Assembly (NCBI GenBank): GCA_027596035.1
Contig: JADGJA010000075.1
Span: forward strand, 1 to 49,435
DNA length: 49,435 nucleotides
Source: Thoreauomyces humboldtii
Lineage: Eukaryota > Chytridiomycota > Chytridiomycetes > Spizellomycetales > Powellomycetaceae
Reading direction: 5' to 3'
The notes under the pieces are model-generated. The model ran no database searches and was not told where the DNA came from. It worked only from the letters and a program-made list of their open reading frames with translations. The translations under genes were made by a program, and so were the position numbers. The stretch's first letter is position 1, and every line of letters starts with the position of its first letter. Of this stretch, positions 21,860 through 31,227 are shown one piece after another.

Positions 21860-23170
21860 TCAAACAAACACAACTTGAGCAGACTGGATCGAGTCAGGAG
21901 CATAACCAGCCGACCCTGTCCTGTCGAGTCCCACAATGTCGATGTTCGAGCAGGGCGTTCCCGGCAGGCAGTGGACATGCACGACGGGTCGAGAGGAAGG
22001 AGCCTTCGGGTTCGTGTTGTTCCAGTCGGGGTACCCAATGACGACAAAGTTCTTGAAGACGGCCCTCTCGATCACGAGGTTCCCGGTGGGAGGACCGCAC
22101 GGACCTGGATGACACCAGAAAAGGTCCAGGTCGATGGGATACGCCACGTTTCTGTATGGACGAGGCCACAGACGAAGGGGGCGGTCAGCGCTGCCAGAAT
22201 CGTTGGCCTCGGAACCAGCAGCACTCACGTCAAGGTAAAGTCCTGGTACAGCAGATCCGAGATGACCCCCGTCGAGATGGGATACGCTTTGACGAGCACC
22301 CCGGCCTCCGAGTTGACGAGAGTGACGTTCGTGTACGTGACGTTGCTCACCGCAGCCGTCGAGGTCGTCGACGAGTTTCCAAAGCTGCCGATGTTGCAAC
22401 CAGCGGTGAACCTGCACACCAGGTTCTCTGCCCGAAAGTGGGTGGTCGGGGACTTGACGGTCACGCACTCGTCTCCGTTCTCGACCTGCACGTCGTGGAC
22501 GTGGTTGTAATTTCCGCTCACGTCGATGCCGTCCGTCTCGCCGATGTGGTCGGCCGTGATGGTCACGTTTCGCGCGGTGTTGTAATCCCCGTAAAGTGTC
22601 AAATGGAACTTTGGAGAGTTGATGAGCTGGATGTTCTCAACAATGCTTCGGGTGCAGTTCTGTAGGCGGAGGAGACGAGGCCGGTTCGGATATCGAGAAA
22701 GGTCCCTGAGGTTGCAAAAGTATGAGTAAACCTGACAGCGAAGCTTTTTCGGAAAACGACCAGGCAAACATGCACCTGTTCGGTCGATATAGGGCTCCGT
22801 TTCCAAAGATGCTTCCGCTGCCGGTGACGACAATGTTGTTACAGTTTGTGAACTGAATCATTGTCCCAACCAACGTGGGGATGAAAGGTATCTCAATCCT
22901 TCCATCGATCTGCAGCGTAAAGGGTACGCTGGCCTGAAATTCTATGTTGCTCGCAAGTTCGTGCGTCCCGACGGGGACAAGCAGGGTCGCCCCGGGGTTG
23001 AGAGCTACGCAAGAATCATATATGGACCGCAAGAGAGGCTGAATGTCATCATCAGCAGCATGAAATGGGAGCGAGCAGATCTTGCCGGCAGCAGTGCGGA
23101 GAGCAGGAGCGCATCCGACGCTTGCAACAAGGGACACAATAGCAATGGCGGAGATGTACTGGGCAATCAT
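21860..23170 (-). CDS. Secreted GH28 rhamnogalacturonan hydrolase-like enzyme
   Basis: Three exons on the minus strand: 23170-22776, 22705-22229 and 22151-21860, giving 387 residues. Residues 1-23 form a signal peptide ending around VGCAPA. The mature protein shows the right-handed beta-helix pattern of GH28: IQFTNCNNIVVTGSGSIFGNG, SPKFHLTLYGDYNTARNVTI, then the catalytic strand pair ETDGIDVSG and NGDECVTVKS, then CRFTAGCNIGSFG. Polygalacturonases have DD in the second catalytic motif. The GDECVTVKSP form with a following GC.xGSxG is the rhamnogalacturonase variant, so backbone hydrolysis of pectin rhamnogalacturonan I is the better guess. Several N-glycosylation sequons fit secretion. A minus-strand TATAAAA lies 55 bases upstream of the start. 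The enzyme suggests growth on plant material. The exact substrate is inferred. Confidence 0.87.
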
Positions 23171-23224
23171 GATGACTCTTCGCGAGCTGAGATGGGAATA
23201 CGTGGGAAGTGATACCGTTGTGCA

Positions 23225-23231
23225 TTTTATA
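23225..23231 (-). promoter_or_regulatory. TATA box of the GH28 gene
   Basis: TATAAAA on the minus strand, 55 bases before the GH28 start codon. TATA-driven promoters are common for inducible secreted enzymes. The position fits a short leader. Function is inferred from spacing. Confidence 0.45.
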
Positions 23232-23727
23232 GAACATCACCAGAGTGGATAAACATCGTGGCCCGCCGTGATCCTGACCGTCTCAGACTAGGAGAAAAAC
23301 GGAAAGTATTTTCGCCTCCGCGAATCCCGTCATGAATTCTCACTCGTCAGGATATGTAGAACTGACATGTGTCTGGCCCTAGACTTTCCTTGGAGAAACC
23401 GCAGAGTAATTATGATCAAGCAAAACTTTGGCCGACCGCCTGCTACCAAGGGGGATCAGAACCCACGGTCGCCATGCAGTGGGACCCTGGAAAAATGTGG
23501 CCTTCCATGTGATCCTAGAACCGATACGTTGCTTGGGGTTTTCTCGTGGCCCTTGACGGGCGAAAGATGAATCGACTTGGTGTGACCCAATTGGACGAAG
23601 GGGACGGGATCGGTCGCCGGATACAAATGAGTTTCCGAGCCATAGCTATCTATCATATGCCCTAATTACTTATTCCAACTTTTGGACTTGCTGCTTGTCG
23701 ATATCGTAACGGGAGGCATGCCTTGAA

Positions 23728-24069
23728 CTACGAATCGTCGCTGTCTTGCGGTGAAGGATTTTCTGGCGCTATCGAACTGATGCCAATGTCTGCCGAAAAT
23801 CCGGCGGCGAGAGCCTTGTAAAGGGAAAATGACGGAGACAGAGTTGAGGCTGTACTATCCGTTGATGAAGCGCCGGTGGGGTAGCGGAAGGTCACCGTTA
23901 CCTTATAAGAGTCTTTCTCATACTTTGCAAAGGGCGATTCTGCTGCAGGTTCTGATGAGCCCTTTGTCGGCCTTTCCTGAGCCTTCGCTGTCGACCTAAC
24001 CCCTTGAAAGAGACTTTGAAACCCTCTCCTTTCCCTCGACTCGTGCCTTTGCAAATCATAACGGCACAA
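23728..24069 (-). CDS. Possible 3' exon of a small unknown gene
   Basis: The open frame has 113 codons but no internal ATG, so if real it must be the last exon of a spliced gene whose first exon I could not place in 24070-24387. The encoded segment has a basic N-terminal half, a strand-like YKVTVTFRYPTG stretch and an acidic tail. I recognise no family. An overlapping frame starting at an ATG near 24060 gives a very basic short peptide and could be the true product instead. Base composition is not clearly coding. Treat it as a hypothesis only. Confidence 0.2.
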   Translation of the reverse strand: MCRYDLQRHESRERRGFQSLFQGVRSTAKAQERPTKGSSEPAAESPFAKYEKDSYKVTVTFRYPTGASSTDSTASTLSPSFSLYKALAAGFSADIGISSIAPENPSPQDSDDS

Positions 24070-24387
24070 GGTAGAAATTAAAACCTATCTTGCAGAGAAG
24101 GGGAAAGAGCGGTGTCCAATCCAATTTCCGGACATGCCACTTCGAAAGCTCGCCACTCACCCAATGGATCTTGGCCCCTTTTTAGAGCGAGCGAACACGA
24201 GCACTCGCACCTTTCAGGTTACTGCATTTCTGTTTCTCTCCCGCTGCGGTCAAATCAATATTCCTTTCGTCGTGTTCAAGTCGATCTGATCAGAACGACC
24301 CTTAAGCTCTGTCGACGACTGAACCGCCCATCATTCACCGCCCATCCATCATTCACCAAACCTCAAACTCACTCAACTCTGCTTTCC

Positions 24388-25563
24388 ATGCGACTCTTGT
24401 CGCTCGGGATCGCCCTTCTGGCGATGTCCGCCGATGCCCGACCCACGCTCAAGCGGGGACTGCTGGACTCGATCGGTTCCACGCTCGGAGGCGTCCTAGA
24501 TCCGAACGATGTCCCTCCCGGTCCCGGTCGCGGGAGAGGAAGGGGACACGGAAACGGTCCTCCGTTTGACCCTGCCCCTGCAGCTGCAACCGTTCCCGCT
24601 GCACCGACACCTGATGCGCCTGTGGTAGTTGCCACCCCTCCTGTTGTTCCTGTGGTGGTACCGGAAGTTGTCGTCCCGACGGTGGCTGTCAACCTCCCGG
24701 CTGCAACTGTCCCTGCTGTCACCATCGCTCCGGCTTCCGTTTCAACGGCAACGGTTGTCGGGGTTCCGTCTCCGGCAGCTACGATCGCTGTCCCTGCCAG
24801 CTCAACGGCCGCTGTTACCGCTACGGCGACTCCGGGAGCCGTCAGTTTGACCGTCTCGGCAGCTACTCCATCAGCGACGGCGATACTCGCTGCGTACCCC
24901 ACGGTCATCTCTAACCAGATGGTGTCATCTGCTTCCCCATCGCCCACGAACCTCCTGACGTCCGGTCTGCAAACCACTCTCGCAGCGTCCTCATCATCGT
25001 CCTCCTCGCACACGACCATGCTTGTCGGCGTCGTGGTTCTCGTCCTGGCCGCCATCCTCATATCAGCCGGCGTCCTGGTGGCTCTCTACAAACGTCGAGC
25101 GACCTCCCGAGAGCGAGCCCTTGCCAAGACCTTTGCGGTCGTGGACGGCATCGGAGGAGGTGGCGCAGGTGGAACGACGACGACGACGCGAGGCGTGATG
25201 ACCGCCGTGCGTCCCTCGCCTGCCCTCGACGGGTACGCCACGCGACCCCTCGCCGTCCGCAACGAAGGCACGCCGTACGTCCGTCGTGAGAGCGTCGTCA
25301 GCAGTGTCGGCAGCTTTGATGATCATCAGGAGACCAGTCGGTTGATCGACCCTGGCTCGTCTTCGGTCTCGATCCCTGAGGAGGCTGCCGTGGGCGTCGT
25401 GGGAACCGTCGGAAGAAACGTTTCCATCTCCTCCTTTGCGGAACATGGGTTCGACCCAAGGAGGACTCCCTCTGTCATTATGGGCGGGGCTTCCGCCGGT
25501 GGGTTCGTGGTCGGACGGACGGCTTCCGAGAGGTTGGAGCAGTTGGTTCGGACGCCTAGGTGA
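24388..25563 (+). CDS. Single-pass surface protein with Pro/Val/Ala/Thr-rich ectodomain
   Basis: A single exon of 391 residues. It begins with a signal peptide (MRLLSLGIALLAMSADA) followed by a possible Kex2-type KR site. A Gly/Arg/Pro stretch comes next, then an ectodomain of ~150 residues made mostly of Val, Ala, Pro and Thr, a likely O-mannosylated stalk. A Ser run leads into one membrane segment (about residues 212-235, MLVGVVVLVLAAILISAGVL) followed by KRR, so the C-terminal ~155 residues should be cytosolic. The layout resembles fungal wall-stress sensors of the Mid2/Wsc kind, but there is no WSC cysteine domain and I recognise no specific family. The frame is open upstream to 24112. 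This ATG was chosen because it starts the signal peptide. Confidence 0.75.
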   Translation: MRLLSLGIALLAMSADARPTLKRGLLDSIGSTLGGVLDPNDVPPGPGRGRGRGHGNGPPFDPAPAAATVPAAPTPDAPVVVATPPVVPVVVPEVVVPTVAVNLPAATVPAVTIAPASVSTATVVGVPSPAATIAVPASSTAAVTATATPGAVSLTVSAATPSATAILAAYPTVISNQMVSSASPSPTNLLTSGLQTTLAASSSSSSSHTTMLVGVVVLVLAAILISAGVLVALYKRRATSRERALAKTFAVVDGIGGGGAGGTTTTTRGVMTAVRPSPALDGYATRPLAVRNEGTPYVRRESVVSSVGSFDDHQETSRLIDPGSSSVSIPEEAAVGVVGTVGRNVSISSFAEHGFDPRRTPSVIMGGASAGGFVVGRTASERLEQLVRTPR

Positions 25564-25738
25564 TGGTGACCTTTTCTTGTTGTGCTTTGGTAGTTATCCC
25601 CTCCTCCCGGTTCTTTGTTTGACCGTTTCCCCACCTGTATCAAAATCTTCCCTCGTTGCATGTAAAAAAAACTCGGGAGTCTTCCTTCCCGTATTTCCAA
25701 AGCGCTCGCGTTATTTTGACTTTTTGTTTTGTTTCATT

Positions 25739-26272
25739 TCATGAAGCTTCGCCGGTCAGCTTGGCCAAGCGACTCTTTGCGATCAGCATCATGTCCCCCA
25801 ACCCGACCTCCATCTCCCCGTCCCTTGTGCCTTCCTTCAACCTCTGTTCCAGCACGGGGACGATCTCCTCCCTGCTCCTTCCGTCGACAAAGACCACGAA
25901 TCTGAAACCGTACTTTTCCTCGTATCTGTCGTTGAGCTCCTTGAGCCTCTCCCCGGTGCTCTTTGGCGAGGCGTCGGAGGAGCCCTTTGCCTGTTCCGCG
26001 GCGGAAAGGGCCGAGAGGGTGTTGGAAGGTGCACCGATGCGAGGATGAGCGTTTATGATGTCGAGACGGGATGCGGCGGAGAGGGTCGAGAGGAGGGAGG
26101 TTGCCTTCTGGATGAGGTGGGTGTAGGAAGAGTACGGACGTTGAGCTAGGAGAGGTTCTGTGAGGGCAGGGACTGGTTCGAAGAGGAGTGCTACAGTGGA
26201 CGAGAAGGAGTCTGGTGGAAGCGTGTTGAGGGTCGAGATGGGAGGGAGCGTGGGAGCGGTGGACGTTGACAT
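25739..26272 (-). CDS. OHCU decarboxylase (urate degradation)
   Basis: A single exon of 177 residues, close to the family's usual length. It should convert 2-oxo-4-hydroxy-4-carboxy-5-ureidoimidazoline to (S)-allantoin, the last step from urate after uricase and HIU hydrolase. Family marks are the HPRIG motif holding the catalytic histidine (about residue 76), the LNDRYEEKYGFRFVVFVDGR block (about 110-130), and a C-terminal acidic/basic helix ending in AKSRLAKL. The C-terminus shows no clear peroxisomal SKL-type signal. It starts divergently from the coiled-coil gene at 26720. No other urate-pathway gene is in the window. The assignment is firm; localisation is not. Confidence 0.88.
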   Translation of the reverse strand: MSTSTAPTLPPISTLNTLPPDSFSSTVALLFEPVPALTEPLLAQRPYSSYTHLIQKATSLLSTLSAASRLDIINAHPRIGAPSNTLSALSAAEQAKGSSDASPKSTGERLKELNDRYEEKYGFRFVVFVDGRSREEIVPVLEQRLKEGTRDGEMEVGLGDMMLIAKSRLAKLTGEAS

Positions 26273-26719
26273 GGTTGGTCTCTCGACAAGATCTCTGGTG
26301 CAAGATCAAGGGGGAAGATGGTTCCGAAACCGTGTATTCTCTTTCGCGTCTACTGCCGACGCAACGAGATCCCCTACCACCGGTAATACCAGTATAAAAG
26401 TCGTCGTTTGCGGTCACACGAAAGCGCACACCACTCGCAGCATCTCTCGTGTGCGGCGGGCGGCATGCAAATCGCCTCCCTGTCACATTCTCGCCATTTC
26501 TCAACCCTCACAAACGTACAGTACATGACGAGGGACGTTACTCTCCTGTTCTTCTGAAGCACCGTACAACCGGCAACTGTAAATATCACCCCCTTGACTG
26601 CTACTGTGCGAAGAAGAAAGGGCAGGCGCGACAGGCTGCGCTCCAGGCATTTGCACTTCGTCGGACCACACCGCGTTTCCACCCACCTTCGCACATACCG
26701 TATCACGCGAAATTCTACT
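26273..26719. promoter_or_regulatory. Divergent promoter between OHCU decarboxylase and the coiled-coil gene
   Basis: The 447 bases separate two starts on opposite strands. A plus-strand TATAAAAG lies at 26393-26400, about 320 bases before the plus-strand ATG, implying a long or spliced leader if it serves that gene. Overlapping short open frames here look like leader sequence. Confidence 0.4.
26393..26400 (+). promoter_or_regulatory. TATA-box-like TATAAAAG
   Basis: A perfect TATAAAAG on the plus strand. The nearest plus-strand gene starts at 26720, so the leader would be about 290 bases. It could alternatively be inert. The evidence is motif only. Confidence 0.3.
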
Positions 26720-28564
26720 ATGGCAAAGACAACGACCTTCCACCCAACCGCTCCTTCCTCCGGTATCAGCGATTCAGGCGCGCTGTCTACGATCTCGTCG
26801 TCGTCGTCGGATGTACAGGCACTTCCTCTCGCAACCTGTAAGCTTCTGCCATGACGCCGTCCTGCCACTGACCTTGGACTGACGATTTCCTCCCCTTTCC
26901 GAAGCCATACATACGTCTCTCAAGTCTTCGCTTGATACCCTGTCCCGAGCCTCAAAGCGAAGATCAGCCCTCTTGATGGACATTGACTGGGAAGGCACCA
27001 CGCTCAAAGCTCCCGACCTCATTTCCATCAACGACAGTCCGACCGACTATGAGGACCTCCTCGAAGAGGAAACCGTCACCGAAGAAGAGCTCAGAACGAG
27101 GCTCGCAGAGGCACTCGCCGCGCTCAGGGACAAGGAGAGAGGTGTGTTCCGGGCGGACGTCAATAGCGTAGTTTTTTTTTGGCTCAAACCTGACATCTGT
27201 CGATCACGTCTTCAGATCTCAACCTCGCAGCCGAGATCGGTCAGCAACTCGTGGCAGTCAACACTTCCTTGATGACAGAGTATGAGTCCCTCCTGAAAAA
27301 GAAGCAATCGACTTCTTCCCTCCGTTCCCGCGCGTCCCTTTCCTCCATCCCACGCCTTCGGTCCCGCACTTCCTTGGCTTCACTCGAGTCTCCCACCAAA
27401 CCAGAGCGTCCTCCATCCCTACAGTGGCGCGGCGGAGAGCAAGGCATGGAACACCACCTCGCATCCCAGCTCGACACGCTAGAGCTCACGTTGCTTGAGT
27501 CGGAACGATCCCATCGACACGCTCTCACCCACCTCCGTACCACCAACGCGGCCCTGCAGGATCAGCTCCGCTCCACCCTGCAGGACCTCCGCGACGTCGA
27601 GGAACGACACGCTCGAGCTGTAGGCGAACTCGAGAGGGAGCTCGAAGGCGTCCGAGAGGAACTTGTCGGCAGCGAGGTGTGCCGGATCGAAGTCGAGGAC
27701 GAGAAGAAACGACTCGTGAGGGAGTCGACCCTCATACGAAGGGACTCTCACGAACTGGAAAAGTCGGACGCGAAGGCCATCGACGGACTCACCACCCGAG
27801 CAAGGGCCCTGGAGACCGCCAACGAGAGTCTCTTGGCGGGAAAACGTGCTGCCGAGGAACGGTTAGCCAGGCAGAGGAGGGAGATGGAGACCGTTTTCGC
27901 TCGGGCGAGGGAACTCGAGGGACAGGTCGAGGAGTTGAGCGGGTACAAGAGGGAGTGCATGCGTCAGGAACGCGTCATCGACGTGCTGGTCGGACAGTTG
28001 GAGGACATGAGGGGAAGGCTCGCGGAGAGAGAGGATGAAGCGGCATGGGACGACCGAAACATGAACGTACAGGGGGAATGCGTGCTACTTGAAGTGAGCG
28101 GGGCTCCGTTCGACGACTCGAAGAGCACGCGTCAGGAGGTTGAACCGACCGTAGCGTTGACGCCTGCCGAGGAGAAGGACTGGGATTGGGGAACATGGGT
28201 GGAACGTACGTCCAGCCGGTTCTGGGAAAGGGACGTTACTGGTATCAAGACAGAGGTGAGTGGGAGCACGTGAGCAATGCGTCTCTCCTCTTCGCCGCTT
28301 TTCTAACTCGAGGGCCAAATCCTCGTCTCATCCCAGATATCCGATCTTTCCGAAAACCGAACCCAGGCGTATGCACTCCTCCGCGTGCATCTTCGAAAAG
28401 CCCGACGGGAGGTTATTCGTCATACCCCGCAGCCAATCGCAAGCCTGGCCACCATGATCGGCGGCGCCGTACCCGCTCCCGTGGTCGGCATGGTGAAGTC
28501 TCTAGGAAGCGGGGTCAAGGAGTGGGGCGAAAGAAAGGTTGGAGTGACAGATCAGTCGACTTAG
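26720..28564 (+). CDS. Coiled-coil protein with a TRAK/HAP1/BICD-like CC1 box (candidate dynein adaptor)
   Basis: Four exons: 26720-26837, 26905-27141, 27216-28255 and 28337-28564, giving 540 residues. The N-terminal ~90 residues are Ser/Thr-rich with an acidic EDLLEEETVTEEELRTRL run. Residues 115-130 read DKERDLNLAAEIGQQL, followed by a VxVNTSLMTEY helix. Animal TRAK/Milton proteins have KERDLELAARIGQSLL at the corresponding place; this CC1 box binds the dynein light intermediate chain. Long coiled coils follow (about 205-400), broken by a basic Ser-rich stretch (about 150-185). The C-terminus has a Trp-rich, acidic segment and a short ordered tail coded by exon 4. No ortholog is known to me. 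A dynein or kinesin adaptor role is inference from the motif plus coiled coil. The second splice junction falls inside the motif, so confirming it matters. Confidence 0.75.
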
Positions 28565-29050
28565 AACAGTCGCGGACGTAATGGGCGTCTTTCTTCTATG
28601 TGTACTTTAGTTTGCTTCGGCGTCATGTGTAATTAGAACTTGTAGCTACTTTGTACGTTTGTCGCGCTTAACAGTCTCTACGGTACTCCGCTAACTTTCA
28701 TCGCTGGTCGGCCGGGTGCGCATGACGGACGGACGCGTTGAACGTGCCGTCACAAGCCCGCAGAGTCACCTCCTCACAGCCGACGAGATTCATCAGCCGT
28801 CGAGCCTGCGCACTGTCAACGGTTGGTTGGCACGGGCGCCAGGGCCGGAGCGCCTTACGAGACGCGGCCAGCGGCGACTATTGACGTGGCGACGATCATT
28901 AGTGACAGGTTCCAATAGACCCGCGCCTCCAGCGTCCAGGCGGCATCTGGCTTCATCCAGTTACGTCCATCATCCATTCATTTCCTTTATCAGTTGCGCT
29001 TTCATGTCCTGCTACTCAAGAGCCAAATGGGTTGTTAATAAAAGCAATCA
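28565..29050. other. Convergent 3' spacer
   Basis: About 490 bases between the stop codons of the coiled-coil gene and COX23. No coding feature is supported. The plus-strand open frame at 28716-29102 is Arg/Ser-rich and overlaps the COX23 last exon, so it was not accepted. Confidence 0.45.
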
Positions 29051-29315
29051 TCAAACCCCACCCTCTTGCCGTCCTACCCAGCGCTGCTTGCAATCCCTAT
29101 AATCCTGAAATTGCTGCCTGCAAGACCGTCTATATAACGCTCTACAATATCGTGAGGTTTGGCTTCAGTCATCAAGCGCAACAAACCATTTTGAGACACA
29201 CAACAAGAGTTTTGAACCTATCGAAGTTATGATCCTGCATACACTTCTGAGCTGCCGCAGACTCGTCCTTGCAGTACGATGTCATAGGTTCGAGGTTGGA
29301 CGGAACCTGGCCCAT
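29051..29315 (-). CDS. COX23: COX23/CHCHD7-like twin CX9C protein
   Basis: Two exons on the minus strand, 29315-29218 and 29129-29051, give a 58-residue protein. The first exon codes C-KDESAAAQK-C (CX9C) followed by MQDHNFD; the second codes C-RQQFQDYRD-C (CX9C) and then KQRW. Splicing restores HNFDRRSC, matching the NxYDRxxC spacing between the two hairpin helices in Cox23/CHCHD7. These proteins are imported into the mitochondrial intermembrane space by the Mia40 disulfide relay and help assemble cytochrome c oxidase. The 88-nt intron begins GTTCAA, a weak donor, but it is the only join that restores the second CX9C in frame. The ATG at 29315 gives the shortest N-terminus consistent with the family. 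Only 127 bases separate this start from the divergent 2-oxoglutarate oxygenase. Confidence 0.78.
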
Positions 29316-29442
29316 TGCGAGAGCCAAAACTCGATGTGTGTGTGGGAAGATTGTTTCGAGTTGCTCCGTCGAAGCTTTCCTCACGGCGACGAAGTTTTTG
29401 CCATTCCCAAACCCTCTCAACACCCGGACTTCATATAACACA

Positions 29443-30969
29443 ATGGGAAAGTCAGGAAAGGAACGAAAGCGCAGAAAGCTGGTTCAGGATGCCACGAAGC
29501 TCCAGTCTTCAACCGTACTACCAGTTGGTGGTAGGAAAGGAATTCTCACACCACCGCTAGCCAACAGCGACAACGTCCGAGGAAGCGTCAGCCCTTCCAA
29601 ACGACCATTGGAGGAAGACGATGACGCAGAGTCTGATATTGGAGGGTTCGAGGAGCTGGTGGGGGACCTCATCCCTGCTTCCGCCCTGGTCACTACGATC
29701 GCCACCCTTTCTGCGCTGGAAGCCAATCCTGAGGCCTTGCGAGGCAAGGCATTCAAGGGTCTGCGAGCAGCTATTCACCGACTGACTCAAGCCGGAATTG
29801 GGGCCGGAGTGGGATCGGGGTCATCCCCGAGCGGACGGATATCAGATGCTTTGACCGACGGACGATGGGAGGATGCTATGACCACACTCGCAGAAATGCG
29901 AGCGAAGGGACACCGAGTGCCTCTCGGGGCCTTGCAGCGATGGGTGCGAGACTGTGACGCCGTCAGCAGTACCGACGGTGGACTCGATGGTGATCCGGAA
30001 GTCTTGAGGGTCCTGGATGCCATCCTGAGGACTGCCGACCCTTCCATGGTTCCAGCACCCGGTCCGGCGCAGAAAGTCGTTCAGCGTCATCCTGCATGGG
30101 CGCTAACGGACACCCTCACTATCCCGAAGCCGGTTTCGGAAATCGAAGGAGTGCTCAGCCAGGAAGAGTACCGGTCGCGGTTTCGTCTCGTCTGTCATGA
30201 AAAGGGACCTGCGCGTAGAACTCCCAATGAGCACGATTTCTTGATGTACACGACAGCCGAAGGCACCATCAAACCCGCTGAACCTTCTCACCCGGCCGTC
30301 ACTCGTCACGATGTGCCTCACGTCCCCGGCGCTTTCCTCATGCAGGACGTATTGAGTCCTGGTCAATGCGCTCAGATTCTTGCCGCTACTGAAGCCATCG
30401 GATTCACTCCCGACGCCCCCATCGCCGGAGCCGCGAGCGAACAGACCTCGGTTCTTGCCCACAATCTCTTCTGGCTAGCTGATCCACAGCTTCTCTCAGA
30501 CATCTTCAACCGCTGCCAACCACACCTCCCCGCTACTCTCACGGCAGGTCCGAAGGCCTCGCTCACGACCCTCGCTGGTCTGAACGCTCGATGGCGAGTG
30601 TACCGATACGTCCCAGGAGCAATCTACCGACCTCACATAGACGGTGCCTGGCCAGGATCGGGTCTCGATCCTGTCACCGGAGAGTATGTCTACGACCTTT
30701 ACAAGGATCGTCGTTCAAAGCTTACCTTCCTCCTCTACCTCAACGACAACTTTGAGGGTGGACACACGACGTTCTTCACACCTGCTCCGACGGTCGGATC
30801 GTTGGATGCGTGGCCGGTTGCGCCTAGAGCTGGCTGCGTAATGTGCTTTCCGCATGGTGACGCAAAGGGTGCTTTGCTGCATGAGGGGAGCGCCGTTTCG
30901 AAGGGCGTCAAGTACATCATCCGGGCTGACGTGCTGTATACGTTGCCCAAAGATGCTGGTGCTCTTTGA
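29443..30969 (+). CDS. 2-oxoglutarate/Fe(II) dioxygenase, prolyl 4-hydroxylase-like
   Basis: A single exon of 508 residues. The N-terminus (MGKSGKERKRRKL) is basic and could be a nuclear signal. A helical region of about 220 residues follows with no family I can name. The catalytic domain occupies about 310-500. It begins DVPHVPGAFLMQDVLSP, holds the iron ligands in PHIDGAWPG (HxD), the strand SKLTFLLYLNDNFEGGHTTFF, and the distal LHEGSAVSKGVKYIIRADVL with the third His and the basic residue for 2-oxoglutarate. This matches the P4Hc-type fold found in fungi and plants, in enzymes hydroxylating proteins or small molecules. The substrate cannot be read from sequence. There is no signal peptide, so collagen-type ER hydroxylation is unlikely. 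It shares a short divergent promoter with COX23 and converges on the TTLL gene. Confidence 0.8.
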   Translation: MGKSGKERKRRKLVQDATKLQSSTVLPVGGRKGILTPPLANSDNVRGSVSPSKRPLEEDDDAESDIGGFEELVGDLIPASALVTTIATLSALEANPEALRGKAFKGLRAAIHRLTQAGIGAGVGSGSSPSGRISDALTDGRWEDAMTTLAEMRAKGHRVPLGALQRWVRDCDAVSSTDGGLDGDPEVLRVLDAILRTADPSMVPAPGPAQKVVQRHPAWALTDTLTIPKPVSEIEGVLSQEEYRSRFRLVCHEKGPARRTPNEHDFLMYTTAEGTIKPAEPSHPAVTRHDVPHVPGAFLMQDVLSPGQCAQILAATEAIGFTPDAPIAGAASEQTSVLAHNLFWLADPQLLSDIFNRCQPHLPATLTAGPKASLTTLAGLNARWRVYRYVPGAIYRPHIDGAWPGSGLDPVTGEYVYDLYKDRRSKLTFLLYLNDNFEGGHTTFFTPAPTVGSLDAWPVAPRAGCVMCFPHGDAKGALLHEGSAVSKGVKYIIRADVLYTLPKDAGAL

Positions 30970-31227
30970 GCTTCCCGAATCTGTCCATCCTCTTCAAATC
31001 GTTTGACCTCGCTCCCTCCGATATTTTTCTGGAACACACATCCGTAGCTTGTCATTATTCCCACTTCTGCTGCAAGCCGAGGCGGCTGGGAAAGATCACC
31101 TGCCCGAAAATAAATACACAAAAAAAAATGACATATCAACATCATGAACTCGTTAGTGTGCCTCAAGCATCTGGACGGGTGTCGCTTAAGGATGTTGGCA
31201 GGGTTTTATACGAGAATTCAGTATATT

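Larger units (their letters stand above)
23171..24387. other. Divergent spacer between the GH28 gene and the surface-protein gene
   Basis: About 1.2 kb carrying the GH28 promoter at the left and the leader of the gene starting at 24388 at the right, where repeated cattcaccgcccatccatcat-like CA-rich text is typical of a 5' untranslated region. The only candidate gene inside is the doubtful minus-strand frame at 23728-24069. Confidence 0.4.

Noticed and set aside
24112..24387. N-terminal extension of the surface-protein frame
   Set aside because: It precedes a strong signal peptide that must be N-terminal, and the DNA has CA-rich leader character.
19566..26272. Possible secondary-metabolite or catabolic cluster (antiporter, GH28, OHCU decarboxylase)
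   Set aside because: The genes belong to unrelated processes, face different directions and include no backbone synthase or pathway regulator.
29172..29441. 89-codon unspliced reading of the COX23 locus, starting beside the oxygenase start
   Set aside because: It lacks the second CX9C motif and runs through the intron. The spliced 58-residue version fits the family.
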